A stretch of 64,000 nt of DNA from an uncultured Paludibaculum sp. (GTDB lineage: Bacteria > Acidobacteriota > Terriglobia > Bryobacterales > Bryobacteraceae): positions 3,630,001-3,694,000 of the forward strand of contig NZ_OY762267.1 of the NCBI RefSeq assembly GCF_963665245.1, read 5' to 3'. The position numbers and the translations under genes were made by a program. Position 1 is the stretch's first letter. Every line of letters begins with the position of its first letter. Shown here one piece after another: positions 1 through 8,954 of this stretch. The notes beneath the pieces were generated by a model. It saw nothing but the letters and a program-made list of their open reading frames with translations. It made no database searches and was not told where the DNA came from.

Positions 1-149
1 TCGGCGCCTACTTCCTTGAACTCGGCCGTCAGCAGCCGCCCGCGTCCGCCGCTGCCAATGATGCCGGCCCGCACGCGGTCGTTCGCGCCGATCGCCGCAC
101 TGGAAGCGGCGGCTGTACCCGCTGAGAGAACAAAACTTCTGCGATTCAT
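1..149 (-). CDS. Gfo/Idh/MocA-family oxidoreductase, N-terminus only
   Basis: The reverse strand reads MNRRSFVLSAGTAAASS and then DRVRAGIIGSGGRGRLL, and runs off the left edge. The first part resembles a twin-arginine-type export signal (NRRSFVLSAG). The second carries the GxGxxG dinucleotide-binding turn that opens the Rossmann fold of MocA-type oxidoreductases, enzymes that usually oxidise sugars or polyols with NAD(P). Secreted members of this family are common in Acidobacteriota. Only 49 residues are visible, so the substrate cannot be judged. The start is the ATG whose complement lies at 147-149. Confidence 0.7.
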   Translation of the reverse strand, partial: MNRRSFVLSAGTAAASSAAIGANDRVRAGIIGSGGRGRLLTAEFKEVGA

Positions 150-258
150 CGTGCTGCCAGTGTATTGAACCAGGCGGACGGTGGAAAGCCGGGTGTCAAC
201 GAAAACGACGGCCCGGAGCAGTGTCCGCGGCCGCCGTTGCCCATCACTCGCACGAATC

Positions 259-2052
259 CTACCGCTGATTCGCCTTCAGAATCTTCTTCCGCAGGCGGAT
301 CGACTTCGGAGTCACTTCCACCCATTCGTCTTCGTTGATGAACTCAATCGCCTGCTCCAGGTTCAGGATCCGCGGCGGCACCAGCCGGATCGCCTCATCC
401 GCGCTCGACGACCGCATGTTCGTCAGCTTCTTTTCCTTGACGATATTCACCACCAGATCGTCGGTGCGCGAGTTCTCGCCCACCAGCATCCCCTCATAGA
501 CCTCGGTCACCGGCGCGATGAACATCACGCCGCGCTCCTGAAGATTGAAGATGGCATAGCCGGTCGACGTGCCCGCGCGATCGGACACCAGCGCTCCGGT
601 GCTCCGCATGGGAATGTCACCCTGCCACTCGATATAGCCCTGGAACAGCGAATTCATGATCGCCGTGCCCTTGGTGTCCGTCAGCATCTCACTGCGCAGC
701 CCGATGAGGCCGCGGGAGGGGACCTGGAACTCAAGCCGGACGCGGCCGGAACCATGGTTCACCATCTTGGACATCTTGCCCTTGCGCATGCCCATCTTCT
801 CGATGACCACGCCCACATACTGCTCCGGCACGTCCACCACCAGCAGTTCCAGCGGCTCGCTCAGCTTGCCGTTGATCTCCCTGGTCAGGATCTGCGGCTT
901 GCCCACCATCAACTCAAACCCTTCACGCCGCATCATCTCGATGAGGATGGCCAGCTGCAACTCGCCGCGGCCCATCACCTGAAACGCGTCCGGACCGCCC
1001 TCCACCTTCAGAGAGACGTTCGTGAGCAGCTCCTTCTCCAGGCGGTCACGCAGGTTGCGCGACGTCACCCACTGGCCTTCCCGGCCCGCGAATGGCGAAG
1101 TGTTGATCGTGAACACCATGCCAATGGTCGGCTCGTCGATGCGGATCTTCGGCATCGCCTTGGGTGTATCGGGATGGCTCACCGTCTCGCCGATGGTAAT
1201 ACCCTCGACGCCGGCGATCGCCAGCACATCGCCAGGCGTCCCCACGGTCTCGTCCACGCGCTTCAAGCCCTCGAAAGAGTAGAGCTTGGTGATCTTCGTC
1301 TTGTGCACCTGCCCGTCCAGACGGCACACGCTCACCTCATCACCCAGGCGCAGCGTACCCTGGAAGATGCGGCCGATGGCGATACGGCCCAGGTAGTCGG
1401 AGTAGTCGAGATTGGCCACCTGGAACTGCAGGATCCCGTCGGGATCGCCTTCCGGCGGCGGGATGTGCTTCACAATCGCTTCGAACAGCGGCTCCAGCGT
1501 CTCCGAAGGATCTTCAGGCGAGTTCTTGGCAATGCCGTCGCGGGCGATGGTGTAGACGATGGGGAACTCGAGCTGCTCCTCGGCGGCGTCCAGGTCGATG
1601 AAGAGGTCAAAGACCTCGTTCAGGACTTCCTGAATACGCGCGTCGGGCCGGTCGATCTTGTTGATGACGACGATCGGCGTGAGACCCTGCTCCAGCGCTT
1701 TGGACAGCACATAGCGGGTCTGGGGCAGCGGGCCTTCGCTGGCGTCCACCAGCAGCATGACGCCGTCCACCAGCTTTAGCGCACGCTCCACCTCACCGCC
1801 GAAGTCGGAGTGGCCAGGAGTGTCGACGATGTTGATCTTGATGCCGTGATACCGTACGCCGGTGGTCTTCGACAGAATGGTGATGCCGCGTTCGCGTTCC
1901 AGCTCGTTGGAGTCCATCGCGCGATCCTGCACCGTCTCGTTGCTGCGATAGATTCCGCTCTGCTTGAACATGGAGTCCACCAGCGTCGTCTTGCCATGGT
2001 CGACGTGCGCAATGATGGCGATATTGCGAAGATTTGGGTTCGAAACTAGCAT
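259..2052 (-). CDS. typA: Ribosome-associated GTPase TypA/BipA
   Basis: A translational GTPase of the EF-G/LepA superfamily that binds the ribosome and helps 50S assembly and stress adaptation. From the chosen start the G1 motif AHVDHGKT is at about residues 15-22, DTPG at 77-80 and NKID at 131-134, followed by EF-Tu domain 2, an EF-G-like domain and the TypA C-terminal domain, giving about 597 residues, normal for the family. The ATG at 2052 is preferred because homologues begin shortly before NIAIIAHVDHGK. An in-frame ATG at 2079 and a longer frame to 2172 exist, and no start has a strong Shine-Dalgarno sequence. The gene diverges from der across about 195 bp. Confidence 0.96.
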   Translation of the reverse strand: MLVSNPNLRNIAIIAHVDHGKTTLVDSMFKQSGIYRSNETVQDRAMDSNELERERGITILSKTTGVRYHGIKINIVDTPGHSDFGGEVERALKLVDGVMLLVDASEGPLPQTRYVLSKALEQGLTPIVVINKIDRPDARIQEVLNEVFDLFIDLDAAEEQLEFPIVYTIARDGIAKNSPEDPSETLEPLFEAIVKHIPPPEGDPDGILQFQVANLDYSDYLGRIAIGRIFQGTLRLGDEVSVCRLDGQVHKTKITKLYSFEGLKRVDETVGTPGDVLAIAGVEGITIGETVSHPDTPKAMPKIRIDEPTIGMVFTINTSPFAGREGQWVTSRNLRDRLEKELLTNVSLKVEGGPDAFQVMGRGELQLAILIEMMRREGFELMVGKPQILTREINGKLSEPLELLVVDVPEQYVGVVIEKMGMRKGKMSKMVNHGSGRVRLEFQVPSRGLIGLRSEMLTDTKGTAIMNSLFQGYIEWQGDIPMRSTGALVSDRAGTSTGYAIFNLQERGVMFIAPVTEVYEGMLVGENSRTDDLVVNIVKEKKLTNMRSSSADEAIRLVPPRILNLEQAIEFINEDEWVEVTPKSIRLRKKILKANQR

Positions 2053-2247
2053 TGGGAAATCGAAAAGGGGAACTTCCATTGTCCCATGTCCGTCCCTCTC
2101 CGCGCTCGGAATCGCACGACAGGTGTGGTTCTTTGCCGCTCCAGCACCAGAACGGTGTTCCCCTTCAGTCACTTACGCCCCAGAGACCTGCTCTGGCGCG
2201 CCCTCCGCCAAGCTAAATTAGGACCGGATGCTAAACTGGTGACAGTC

Positions 2248-3579
2248 ATGTCGCAAGCCACTGGGCTCCCCACGGTTGTCATCGTGGGTCGTCCCAACGT
2301 GGGTAAATCCACTCTCTTCAACGCGATTCTCGGTCAACGCAGGTCGATCACCGGCGATGAGCCCGGCATCACGCGCGATCGCATCATCGGTGATGCTGTT
2401 CACCAGAATCGCCCGTTTCAACTCATCGACACCGGCGGCATCGTGCCGGAAGATGCCGAGTGGATCCCCGCGCAAATTCTCAAACAGGCTCGCGTCGCCC
2501 TCGACGTAGCCGACCAGATCATCTTCCTCATCGACGGCCGCACCGAGATCACATCGGCCGATCGCGACCTTGCCCAGATCCTCCGCCGCCTGGGCAAGCC
2601 CGTCACCCTCGCCGTCAACAAGATCGACGTCCCCAAGCGCGAGTCGCTCACCACCGCCTTCTTCGAACTCGGATTCAAAGACGTGCTCTCCGTCTCCGCC
2701 GAACACCGTCTCGGTCTCGAAGAACTCCTGGACCACGTCACACGCGAGTTCACGATTGTCGAACCGGACGACACCGAAGAGCAGCCCGGCAAGCTCCGCC
2801 CCATCCGCGTCTCCATCATCGGCCGCCCCAACGTCGGTAAGTCCACGCTGCTCAACGCCATGGTGGGCGGTGAGCGCGCCATCGTCTCGCCCATCGCCGG
2901 CACTACGCGCGACTCGGTGGACGAGAGTACGGTCATCAATGGACGCGAATACGTCTTTGTCGACACGGCCGGCATCCGCCGCAAAGGCAAGACGCACCTG
3001 ATGGCCGAGAAGCTCAGCGTCGTCATGGCGCGCCGCAACATCCGCATGGCCCACATCGCCCTGCTAGTGATCGACGCCACCGAAGGTCCCGTCGGCAGCG
3101 ACGCCACCATCGGCGGCTACGCCCATGAAGAGGGCCGCGCCCTGGTGATCTGTGTGAACAAGTGGGACCTGCTCGATGAGAGCAAGCGCAAGGAATTCGA
3201 GCTCAACATCCGCGACGAGTTCAAGTTCCTCGACTACGCCCCCATCGTCTTCCTCTCCGCCAAGGAGAAGAAGGGCATCAGCAGCCTCTTCCGCCACATC
3301 GCCACCGCATACGAGAACTTCGACAAGCGCGTCACCACCGGTGAACTCAACCGCTTCGTCGACATGCTCAAGCTCGAGCGGGACCGCCGCATCTACTTCA
3401 TGACGCAGCCCTCCGTGCGGCCACCCACGTTCGTGCTCTTCATGGACCGCGGTGAGCCGCTCCACTTCTCCACGGAACGCCAGGTCATCAACCGCATCCG
3501 CAAGAAGTTCGGCTTCGACGGCACCCCCATCGTGCTCAAGATCAAGGCGCGCCGCGGGCCAAAGGACGCACGAGCTTAG
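2248..3579 (+). CDS. der: Ribosome biogenesis GTPase Der (EngA)
   Basis: An essential GTPase for late 50S subunit maturation, recognisable by two tandem Era-like G domains. The first P-loop GRPNVGKS is at residues 14-21 and the same motif recurs near residue 190. NKID and NKWD specificity motifs and a C-terminal KH-like domain (ending in a basic KIKARRGPKDARA tail) follow. The product is 443 residues, typical for Der. The frame is open upstream to 2086, but the ATG at 2248 places the first P-loop at the usual distance from the N-terminus. The gene is divergent from typA, so two translation-machinery GTPases share one upstream region. Confidence 0.96.
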   Translation: MSQATGLPTVVIVGRPNVGKSTLFNAILGQRRSITGDEPGITRDRIIGDAVHQNRPFQLIDTGGIVPEDAEWIPAQILKQARVALDVADQIIFLIDGRTEITSADRDLAQILRRLGKPVTLAVNKIDVPKRESLTTAFFELGFKDVLSVSAEHRLGLEELLDHVTREFTIVEPDDTEEQPGKLRPIRVSIIGRPNVGKSTLLNAMVGGERAIVSPIAGTTRDSVDESTVINGREYVFVDTAGIRRKGKTHLMAEKLSVVMARRNIRMAHIALLVIDATEGPVGSDATIGGYAHEEGRALVICVNKWDLLDESKRKEFELNIRDEFKFLDYAPIVFLSAKEKKGISSLFRHIATAYENFDKRVTTGELNRFVDMLKLERDRRIYFMTQPSVRPPTFVLFMDRGEPLHFSTERQVINRIRKKFGFDGTPIVLKIKARRGPKDARA

Positions 3580-3615
3580 TCCGCATTCGGAATTGCCGTG
3601 GCGTATTGGTGACAC

Positions 3616-3692
3616 AGCCGTCAGCGATCAGCGTTCAGCCGTTAGCTACACCGGCTCGGGCTGAATGCTGAATGCTGAATGCTGAGTGCTGG
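3616..3692. repeat. TCAGC/GCTGA-type intergenic repeat
   Basis: Downstream of der the sequence contains GTCAGCGATCAGCG and TTCAGCCGTTAGC, followed by three tandem CTGAATG copies and a CTGAGTG. The same CAGC/GCTGA vocabulary returns in the palindromic blocks at 20,509-20,575 and 20,805-20,871, so this looks like a degenerate member of a dispersed intergenic family. Confidence 0.6.
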
Positions 3693-3741
3693 TTGTGAGT
3701 GCTTACCGCCGATCCATGTGCGAACTTCGGAAGCTATGTAC

Positions 3742-4350
3742 TCAGCGAGCCGGCGCCTCGCGGCCCACCACCCAGTGGATGTGGTCGAACTCCCGCATTC
3801 TGATCTGCTTGGCCAGTCCATCGAACTTCAACAGGGCGCTGTCGTTCCTCAGCCTCTCGCACGCCTCCGCCACCAGGTCCACCCGATAGTGGTCCGCCCG
3901 GTCACGATAGGAGTAGGTGAGGTAGCGCGCTTCACCCGAAGCTTCCAGCAGGCACTGCCAGTAGCTGCGCCGCCGCAGGAACCGCCGCGGCATCGCCGCC
4001 TCTCTTGAGATGTCGACGCGCGACGTGCTGCTGGCGAGCGTCGCCTTCAGGCAGCAGATGGGATCCAGGCGCCGCCCCGGCTCCGGCTTGGGCAGCAGAG
4101 CCACTGCTGCTTCCGCATCCGCTTCCTCGCACAGCCAGCCTTCCCAGCGGAAGCGCGAGGCTCCGCTGACCAACGTGCCGCGTTTCAGTATTTCGCGCAC
4201 TCGCACCGGATCCGGGCCGGCCGCGCTCGCCACGTGGTGCATCAACTCCGCGAACGGCAGCGTCTGCACCACCACCGGCGTCAGTGAGACGTACTCTGCC
4301 GCCTCGCTCGATAACTTCACACGAACCTGTTGCGGCAACGCCATACTCAC
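3742..4350 (-). CDS. Hypothetical protein
   Basis: A 202-residue soluble protein that I do not recognise. It begins MSMALPQQVRVKLSSEAAEYV and has a central basic patch (PRRFLRRRSYWQC) and the sequence HIHWVVGRE near its end; no signal peptide or membrane segment is visible. A second ATG two codons in (4344) is an equally plausible start. It diverges from the next gene, whose ATG lies only 7 bp away, so the two promoters must overlap the coding starts. It is taken as a gene because codon use matches its neighbours and the frame is undisturbed, but the function is unknown. Confidence 0.7.
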   Translation of the reverse strand: MSMALPQQVRVKLSSEAAEYVSLTPVVVQTLPFAELMHHVASAAGPDPVRVREILKRGTLVSGASRFRWEGWLCEEADAEAAVALLPKPEPGRRLDPICCLKATLASSTSRVDISREAAMPRRFLRRRSYWQCLLEASGEARYLTYSYRDRADHYRVDLVAEACERLRNDSALLKFDGLAKQIRMREFDHIHWVVGREAPAR

Positions 4351-4356
4351 AGTCTA

Positions 4357-4665
4357 ATGCCCCATTTTGAGTCACAATCGGAAACAGTGACTCCCATCGA
4401 ACGCGTCCGCGCCGAACTCGAGCGCTACCAGCACCTGCTCCTCGCCTTCGAAGCGGAACACGACTCCTCCGGTGGTGTCGAACTCGTCATCCGCCTGAAG
4501 ACGGCCGTCCCCGGTGCCCACATCTATCGCGCGCCCATCCACGCGCGCGATATCGAGCACGTGCAGTTTCCCTGGACCTTCCAGAAGTATCTATACGATT
4601 GCCTCCACGACTACCTCTGCGAGATGTTCGTCTCCAATCCACAGGAGAGAGGGCCCCGCTCATGA
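4357..4665 (+). CDS. Small conserved hypothetical protein coupled to methyltransferase
   Basis: A 102-residue protein starting MPHFESQSETVTPIERVRAE. It is predicted soluble, with an amphipathic helix (RVRAELERYQHLLLAFEAEH) followed by a segment rich in His and aromatic residues (HIYRAPIHARDIEHVQFPW). It overlaps the downstream methyltransferase by four bases (ATGA), which implies translational coupling. A GTG at 4387 is an alternative start. I recognise no domain; the coupling suggests a partner or regulator of the methyltransferase, but this is inference. Confidence 0.75.
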   Translation: MPHFESQSETVTPIERVRAELERYQHLLLAFEAEHDSSGGVELVIRLKTAVPGAHIYRAPIHARDIEHVQFPWTFQKYLYDCLHDYLCEMFVSNPQERGPRS

Positions 4666-5660
4666 CACCCGCTGGACTCGCAATTGCCGAGGAGATCCGC
4701 GACCGGGGCCCCATCCTCTTCTCGCGGTTCATGGAGATCGCCCTCTACCATCCGCAACACGGCTACTATCGCCGCGCACGCCGTGACCGGGGTGCCGATC
4801 CCTTCGGCATTCATGGCGACTTCTACACCGCCACGCAGCTGCAGCCCGTCTTCGGCCGTCTCATCGCCTCGCTTTGCGAGCAGTGGAAGAGCCGGCTCGG
4901 CGCCCGCGACGGCTTTCGTGTCGTAGAGTGGGGCGCCGGGCGCGGTGAAATGGCCGAGCATCTTCAGGCCTTCCACTACAGCGCCGTCGATGTCGATGGT
5001 GGCGACGTGCCGCCCGCGTTCGAAGGTGTGGTCTTCTGCAATGAACTCTTCGACGCCTTGCCCGTCGATGCTGCCCGCGTGCGGGATGGAGAGGCACGCA
5101 TGATGCGCGTGGACTACGACAGCCAGCGCTTCGCCTGGATCGAAGGGGAGGCCCTCACAGGCCCGTGGCAGGCCTATGCCGTCAATCTCCGTGCACGCAT
5201 TGCGGAGCTGCGGGAGGAACCCGAGGTCTGGCTCGAACTACCCATCCACGTGGCGCCGTTGCTGGCCCGCATGACGCAACCTCTCCAGCGCGGCTTCGTG
5301 CTTGCCATCGACTACGGCTATACGGAGCGGGAAATCGTACGTTTCCCGCGCGGCACTCTGATGGCCTATCGGCGCCATCAGGCACTGGAGGATGTGCTCG
5401 CGAATCCTGGTGAGCAGGACATCACCGCGCATGTGCCCTTCACCTATCTGGAGCAGGCCGCGCAGTCGCTCGGACTCATAGTGTCACCGCTGCGCACGCT
5501 CACTCAGGTGCTCATGTCGGCTGGCGAGCCCGATCAGTTCGCATCGGCGCTGCAAGCCCCCGATGAGGCCTCCGCACTGCGCCTGCGCATGCAGCTGAAG
5601 AGCCTGTTATTCGGCATGGGCGAGACGTTTCGATGCCTGGTACTGGAGAAGCCGGAGTGA
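4662..5660 (+). CDS. SAM-dependent methyltransferase, MidA/NDUFAF7 family
   Basis: A 332-residue protein of the MidA (COG1565, DUF185) family. In eukaryotes the homologue NDUFAF7 methylates an arginine of a complex I subunit; the bacterial substrate is not established. The SAM-binding loop reads VVEWGAGRGEMAEHL, followed by the family signature VFCNELFDALPVD and a late FVLAIDYGYTEREI segment. The start ATG overlaps the upstream stop, and AGGAGAG lies about 15 bases before it. It forms a two-gene operon with the small gene upstream and is followed by a GC-rich hairpin. Confidence 0.88.
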   Translation: MTPAGLAIAEEIRDRGPILFSRFMEIALYHPQHGYYRRARRDRGADPFGIHGDFYTATQLQPVFGRLIASLCEQWKSRLGARDGFRVVEWGAGRGEMAEHLQAFHYSAVDVDGGDVPPAFEGVVFCNELFDALPVDAARVRDGEARMMRVDYDSQRFAWIEGEALTGPWQAYAVNLRARIAELREEPEVWLELPIHVAPLLARMTQPLQRGFVLAIDYGYTEREIVRFPRGTLMAYRRHQALEDVLANPGEQDITAHVPFTYLEQAAQSLGLIVSPLRTLTQVLMSAGEPDQFASALQAPDEASALRLRMQLKSLLFGMGETFRCLVLEKPE

Positions 5661-5712
5661 TGGATGGGGGGAGAAAGCGACGGAAGGAAGATAGCCGAGC
5701 CCCAAGACACCT

Positions 5713-5736
5713 ACGGCCCCGGTTGCCCGGGGCCGT
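5713..5736. terminator. Perfect 10-bp hairpin between convergent genes
   Basis: ACGGCCCCGG, loop TTGC, CCGGGGCCGT. It lies between the end of the methyltransferase gene and the end of the reverse-strand KA-rich peptide gene. Neither side has a long T-run, so it is at best a weak or factor-assisted bidirectional terminator. Confidence 0.5.
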
Positions 5737-5778
5737 CTCGTTGATTCCTGTTGCCGCGTTCGTTGGAACGCTGCGTTA

Positions 5779-5853
5779 CTACTTCTTCTTCGCGGCCTTC
5801 TTGGCGGCCTTCTTGACTGCCTTTTTCGCCGCCTTCTTGGTTGCGTTCTTCAT
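5779..5853 (-). CDS. 24-residue Lys/Ala-rich basic peptide
   Basis: A very short reverse-strand gene encoding MKNATKK followed by repeats of AAKK, AVKK, AAKK, AAKKK, then tandem stops TAG TAA. GGAG sits 10 bases before the ATG, a good Shine-Dalgarno. The composition matches the tails of histone H1-like and other nucleic-acid-binding proteins, so a DNA- or RNA-binding peptide is plausible but unproven. The gene is far below usual annotation length. Support comes from the ribosome site, tandem stops and codons that alternate between AAG and AAA and between GCC and GCG, so it is not a simple DNA repeat. Confidence 0.6.
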   Translation of the reverse strand: MKNATKKAAKKAVKKAAKKAAKKK

Positions 5854-6075
5854 TGATCGATTCTCCGTGACATCAGATTTTGCGATCGCATGCGATCGCA
5901 TTGTGATCTCTTTATAAACTTGGTCTCTTCCCAAAGTCAAGGAAAAAAGTGTCGTTACGGCCCTGCACGCACGGCTCCATCATCGTGCTTCTACGATTCA
6001 AACATCGGTGTCCGAAAATGTTCATGCCGCCATGCTTGTGGAAACCCGTCGAAGGCCGTTAGCATCAGTGTTGTA

Positions 6076-6735
6076 ATGCGTCGCGACGCCGCTCTCTTCT
6101 GTTCCTGCGCGCTTCTCGCGCTAGCCGGCTGTTCGAAGCACGCGCACCACGCGCGCACGCCCGCCGCACCTGCGCCCGGATGGACCGAACTCGGCATCGC
6201 AAGCTGGTATGGCAACCCCTATCACGGTCGTCCGACGTCCAGCGGTGAGATCTACGACATGGAGCAGATGACCGCCGCGCATCGCACGTTGCCCTTCGGC
6301 GCCGTCGTTCGCGTCACCAATCTCACCAACAATAAGAAGGTGGAGGTACGCATCAACGACCGTGGCCCTTTCGCCGCCGGCCGCACCGTCGACCTCTCGC
6401 GCGCGGCCGCGCGCAGCATCAACATGATCGGTCCCGGCACCGCGCGCGTGCGCCTCGAACTCCTCTCCTACGCCGGAACACCGGCCACCACCGCGACCTA
6501 CACGGTTCAGCTCGAACGCTTCTTCACTGAGCGCGAAGGCAACAAGGCCCGCAAGAATCTCATGAAGAAATACCAATCAGTCGACCTCATCGAGCGCCCC
6601 ACAACCCCTGGCAGCTATCTCGTCCGTGTCGGCCGAACCTCCACGCAGGAAGAGGCCCAGTCCATCGCCGACGACGTCGGCAGGGACCTCGGCGTCGGCT
6701 ACGTCGTACGCCTCGAATCCAGATCTCACCAGTAG
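6076..6735 (+). CDS. rlpA: Septal ring lytic transglycosylase RlpA-like lipoprotein
   Basis: A 219-residue lipoprotein. The start MRRDAALFCSC is followed by a lipobox LALAGC with the lipidated Cys at 19. A double-psi beta-barrel domain at about residues 38-125 carries GIASWYGNPYHGRPTSSGE and VRINDRGPFAAGR, the RlpA signature with the catalytic Asp region. The C-terminal 70 residues (from TYTVQLERF) look like a SPOR peptidoglycan-binding domain. RlpA cleaves denuded glycan strands at the septum. The frame stays open upstream to 5890, but only the ATG at 6076 gives a lipoprotein signal. It is followed, after 100 bp, by the sigma-54 activator. Confidence 0.88.
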   Translation: MRRDAALFCSCALLALAGCSKHAHHARTPAAPAPGWTELGIASWYGNPYHGRPTSSGEIYDMEQMTAAHRTLPFGAVVRVTNLTNNKKVEVRINDRGPFAAGRTVDLSRAAARSINMIGPGTARVRLELLSYAGTPATTATYTVQLERFFTEREGNKARKNLMKKYQSVDLIERPTTPGSYLVRVGRTSTQEEAQSIADDVGRDLGVGYVVRLESRSHQ

Positions 6736-6835
6736 GAAGATGTCTCGAACGTGGCCTTGCCCGCGTAGAATGAAGGTACCTCTCAATCTTGAGAAGAGTT
6801 TTCCCGCCTTGCGGACACTTCCTCTATGAGGACCT

Positions 6836-7903
6836 ATGTCAGCTCGGCTCGAACAGTACACGGAGACGCCAGACTGGATGATCGCTGATTCATCTCAGAA
6901 GAACTACGAGTTGGTGGGCCAGTCCGCGCGTCTGCGGCAGGTTCTACGGCTCGCGGCCAAGCTGGGCAAGGGGCATTGGCCCGTGCTCCTGTTGGGTGAG
7001 ACAGGCACCGGCAAAGAGCTTGTCGCCCGCACCATCCACCGCAACTCCCCCAGCGGCCCCTTCGTCACCATCGATTGCTCCGCCATGGTGGGCCCGCTCA
7101 TGGAAAGCGAGCTCTTCGGCCACGCCAAAGGAGCCTTTACAGGCGCTCATGCGCAGAAGATCGGCCTCATTGAGCAGGCCGACGGTGGCACCGCCTTCTT
7201 CGACGAGATCGGCGAACTGCCGCTCGATCTGCAATCCAAACTGCTGCGGGTCCTTCAGGAGAAGGAGTTTCGCCCCGTTGGGTCGCTGCAGGTCCGCAAG
7301 TCCAGCTTCCGTATTGTGGCCGCGACCAATCGCGATCTAGCCGAAGAGGTACAGAAGGGCACCTTCCGCCAGGACCTCTACTACCGTCTCAACGTAGTCA
7401 CCCTGCGTCTGGCGCCGCTCCGCGAACGCAAGGACGATTTGCCGTCCCTCATCGCCCACTTCCTCGGGAACTATGGCAACGGGCATCAGCTTACCGGCGA
7501 ACTGCTGGAGCTCATGATGTCCTACGACTGGCCAGGCAACGTACGCGAACTGGAGAACTGCATTCAGCACATGGTGGCCGTTAACAGCGGGCCTCTATTG
7601 CACTCCGCCGATGCCCCTTCCAATCTCCTGAACTTCGGTCAGAAGCGCCGCTTTGCCGCCTCGGGCGCTTCCTCCGTGGCCAGCAATCTCGCCATCCTCC
7701 CCACACACGGATCGCCCAGCCCCTCGGACTCGCCGGAGTCCAGCTTCGTCATGCCGGTGTTGCCCCTGTCCGAGATGGAGAGGCGCGCCATCATTCAGGC
7801 TCTGCAATACACTAAGGGTGATCGCGTGATGGCCGCTCACCTTCTTGGCATCGGCCGTACCACTCTCTATCGCAAGCTCAAAGAGTACGGGATTCAGGAT
7901 TGA
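6836..7903 (+). CDS. Sigma-54-dependent transcriptional activator without receiver domain
   Basis: A 355-residue enhancer-binding protein. The AAA+ domain starts almost at the N-terminus: Walker A GETGTGKE at residues 54-61, the sigma-54-contacting GAFTGA loop at 99-104, Walker B-type GGTAFFDEIGELP, and the arginine-finger region FRQDLYYRLNV. A low-complexity Ser/Pro linker leads to a Fis-type helix-turn-helix (DRVMAAHLLGIGRTTLYRKL). There is no receiver, GAF or PAS domain, only about 25 residues before the ATPase, so it may be controlled by a partner protein or be constitutive. GAGGA precedes the ATG. Its stop overlaps the next gene's start, so the two genes are translationally coupled. Confidence 0.93.
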   Translation: MSARLEQYTETPDWMIADSSQKNYELVGQSARLRQVLRLAAKLGKGHWPVLLLGETGTGKELVARTIHRNSPSGPFVTIDCSAMVGPLMESELFGHAKGAFTGAHAQKIGLIEQADGGTAFFDEIGELPLDLQSKLLRVLQEKEFRPVGSLQVRKSSFRIVAATNRDLAEEVQKGTFRQDLYYRLNVVTLRLAPLRERKDDLPSLIAHFLGNYGNGHQLTGELLELMMSYDWPGNVRELENCIQHMVAVNSGPLLHSADAPSNLLNFGQKRRFAASGASSVASNLAILPTHGSPSPSDSPESSFVMPVLPLSEMERRAIIQALQYTKGDRVMAAHLLGIGRTTLYRKLKEYGIQD

Positions 7904-8937
7904 CAATCGCTCTCGACGCCACTTACAGCCTGGGGCAGAACCTGTCCGGGGTCGGCGTCTACAGTCGAGAGATCCTGTTCGGTCTCGCCGCCGCCCATCC
8001 GGATACGCGCTTCCACTGGTGCTACCGGCCTCACCGCTTCCTGCGCGGACGCAAGGAAGCTCTGCCCGCTAACGTGCGCGCGGTTCCGCTCTTCGATAGT
8101 CTGCCGTGGTTCCGCGGCGGCCTCTTCCATGGCCTCAACCAACGCCTGCCCAGTCACGGACTGCGCCGCGCGGTCTGCACCTTTCACGACCTGTTCGTCA
8201 TGACCTCGGAATACTCGACGCCCGAGTTTCGCGCCCGCTTCACCACCCAGGCTCGCGAGGCCGCCCAACGCGCCGACCTCATCATCTGCGTCTCTCGCTT
8301 TACGGCCGATCAGGTGCGCGGGTTGCTGGACGTGCCGGAAGAACGGCTGCGCGTCATTCCACATGGAACTCATTCACCCGCCGCCATTGACGATTCGGCG
8401 CGCGGCCCAGTAATCCTCCACGTCGGTGCCCTACAACTGCGCAAGAATCTCATCCGCCTCATCGCGGCCTTCGAGCGCCACGCGCCGCCGCCGTGGAAGA
8501 TGATCCTCGCCGGCTCGGACGGCTACGGATCGGATGCCATCCACCGGCGCATTGCCGCGAGTCCCGCGAGCGACCGCATCGAAACGCCCGGCTGGGTCGG
8601 CAACGAACAACTCGCCGACCTCTACCGCCGCGCCTCGCTCTTCGCGTTCCCGTCCCTGGACGAAGGCTTTGGTATTCCGGTGCTGGAGGCGATGGCGCAC
8701 GGCCTGCCCGTCATCTCCTCCAATCGTTCAGCCCTGCCGGAAGCCTGCGGAGACGCGGCGCTGCTCGTCGATCCTCTGGACGAAGAGGCGATTGGGTCGG
8801 CGCTGAGCACCCTCATTGAGGACGAAGCGTTACGCACAAAGATGGTGCAAGCCGGCCGCGCGAGAGCGGCGGAATACTCCTGGCGGCGGGCGGTCGACCT
8901 GACATGGCAAGTCTATGGGGAGTTGTCGGGCAGGTAG
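7900..8937 (+). CDS. Glycosyltransferase family 4 protein
   Basis: A 345-residue GT-B fold enzyme that transfers a sugar from a nucleotide donor, probably into a surface polysaccharide or lipopolysaccharide. The N-terminal domain opens TIALDATYSLGQNLSGVGVYSRE, where SGVGVY is the acceptor-site glycine loop. The C-terminal donor domain has VLHVGALQLRKNL and DEGFGIPVLEAMAHGLPVI, which contains the E-x7-E-type motif. The start is a TTG at 7900 overlapping the TGA of the sigma-54 activator; no ATG lies near, and the overlap suggests coupled translation. Coupling to a sigma-54 activator hints that surface polysaccharide synthesis is regulated here. Confidence 0.88.
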   Translation: MTIALDATYSLGQNLSGVGVYSREILFGLAAAHPDTRFHWCYRPHRFLRGRKEALPANVRAVPLFDSLPWFRGGLFHGLNQRLPSHGLRRAVCTFHDLFVMTSEYSTPEFRARFTTQAREAAQRADLIICVSRFTADQVRGLLDVPEERLRVIPHGTHSPAAIDDSARGPVILHVGALQLRKNLIRLIAAFERHAPPPWKMILAGSDGYGSDAIHRRIAASPASDRIETPGWVGNEQLADLYRRASLFAFPSLDEGFGIPVLEAMAHGLPVISSNRSALPEACGDAALLVDPLDEEAIGSALSTLIEDEALRTKMVQAGRARAAEYSWRRAVDLTWQVYGELSGR

Positions 8938-8954
8938 TGACCTGGGGCCTGGGC

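Noticed and set aside
181..1779. 532-residue forward open frame opposite typA
   Set aside because: Antisense shadow of a well-supported GTPase gene; no domain and composition typical of GC-rich antisense frames.
6736..6835. Sigma-54 promoter before the activator gene
   Set aside because: TGGCCTTGC appears but lacks the required spacing between GG and GC elements.
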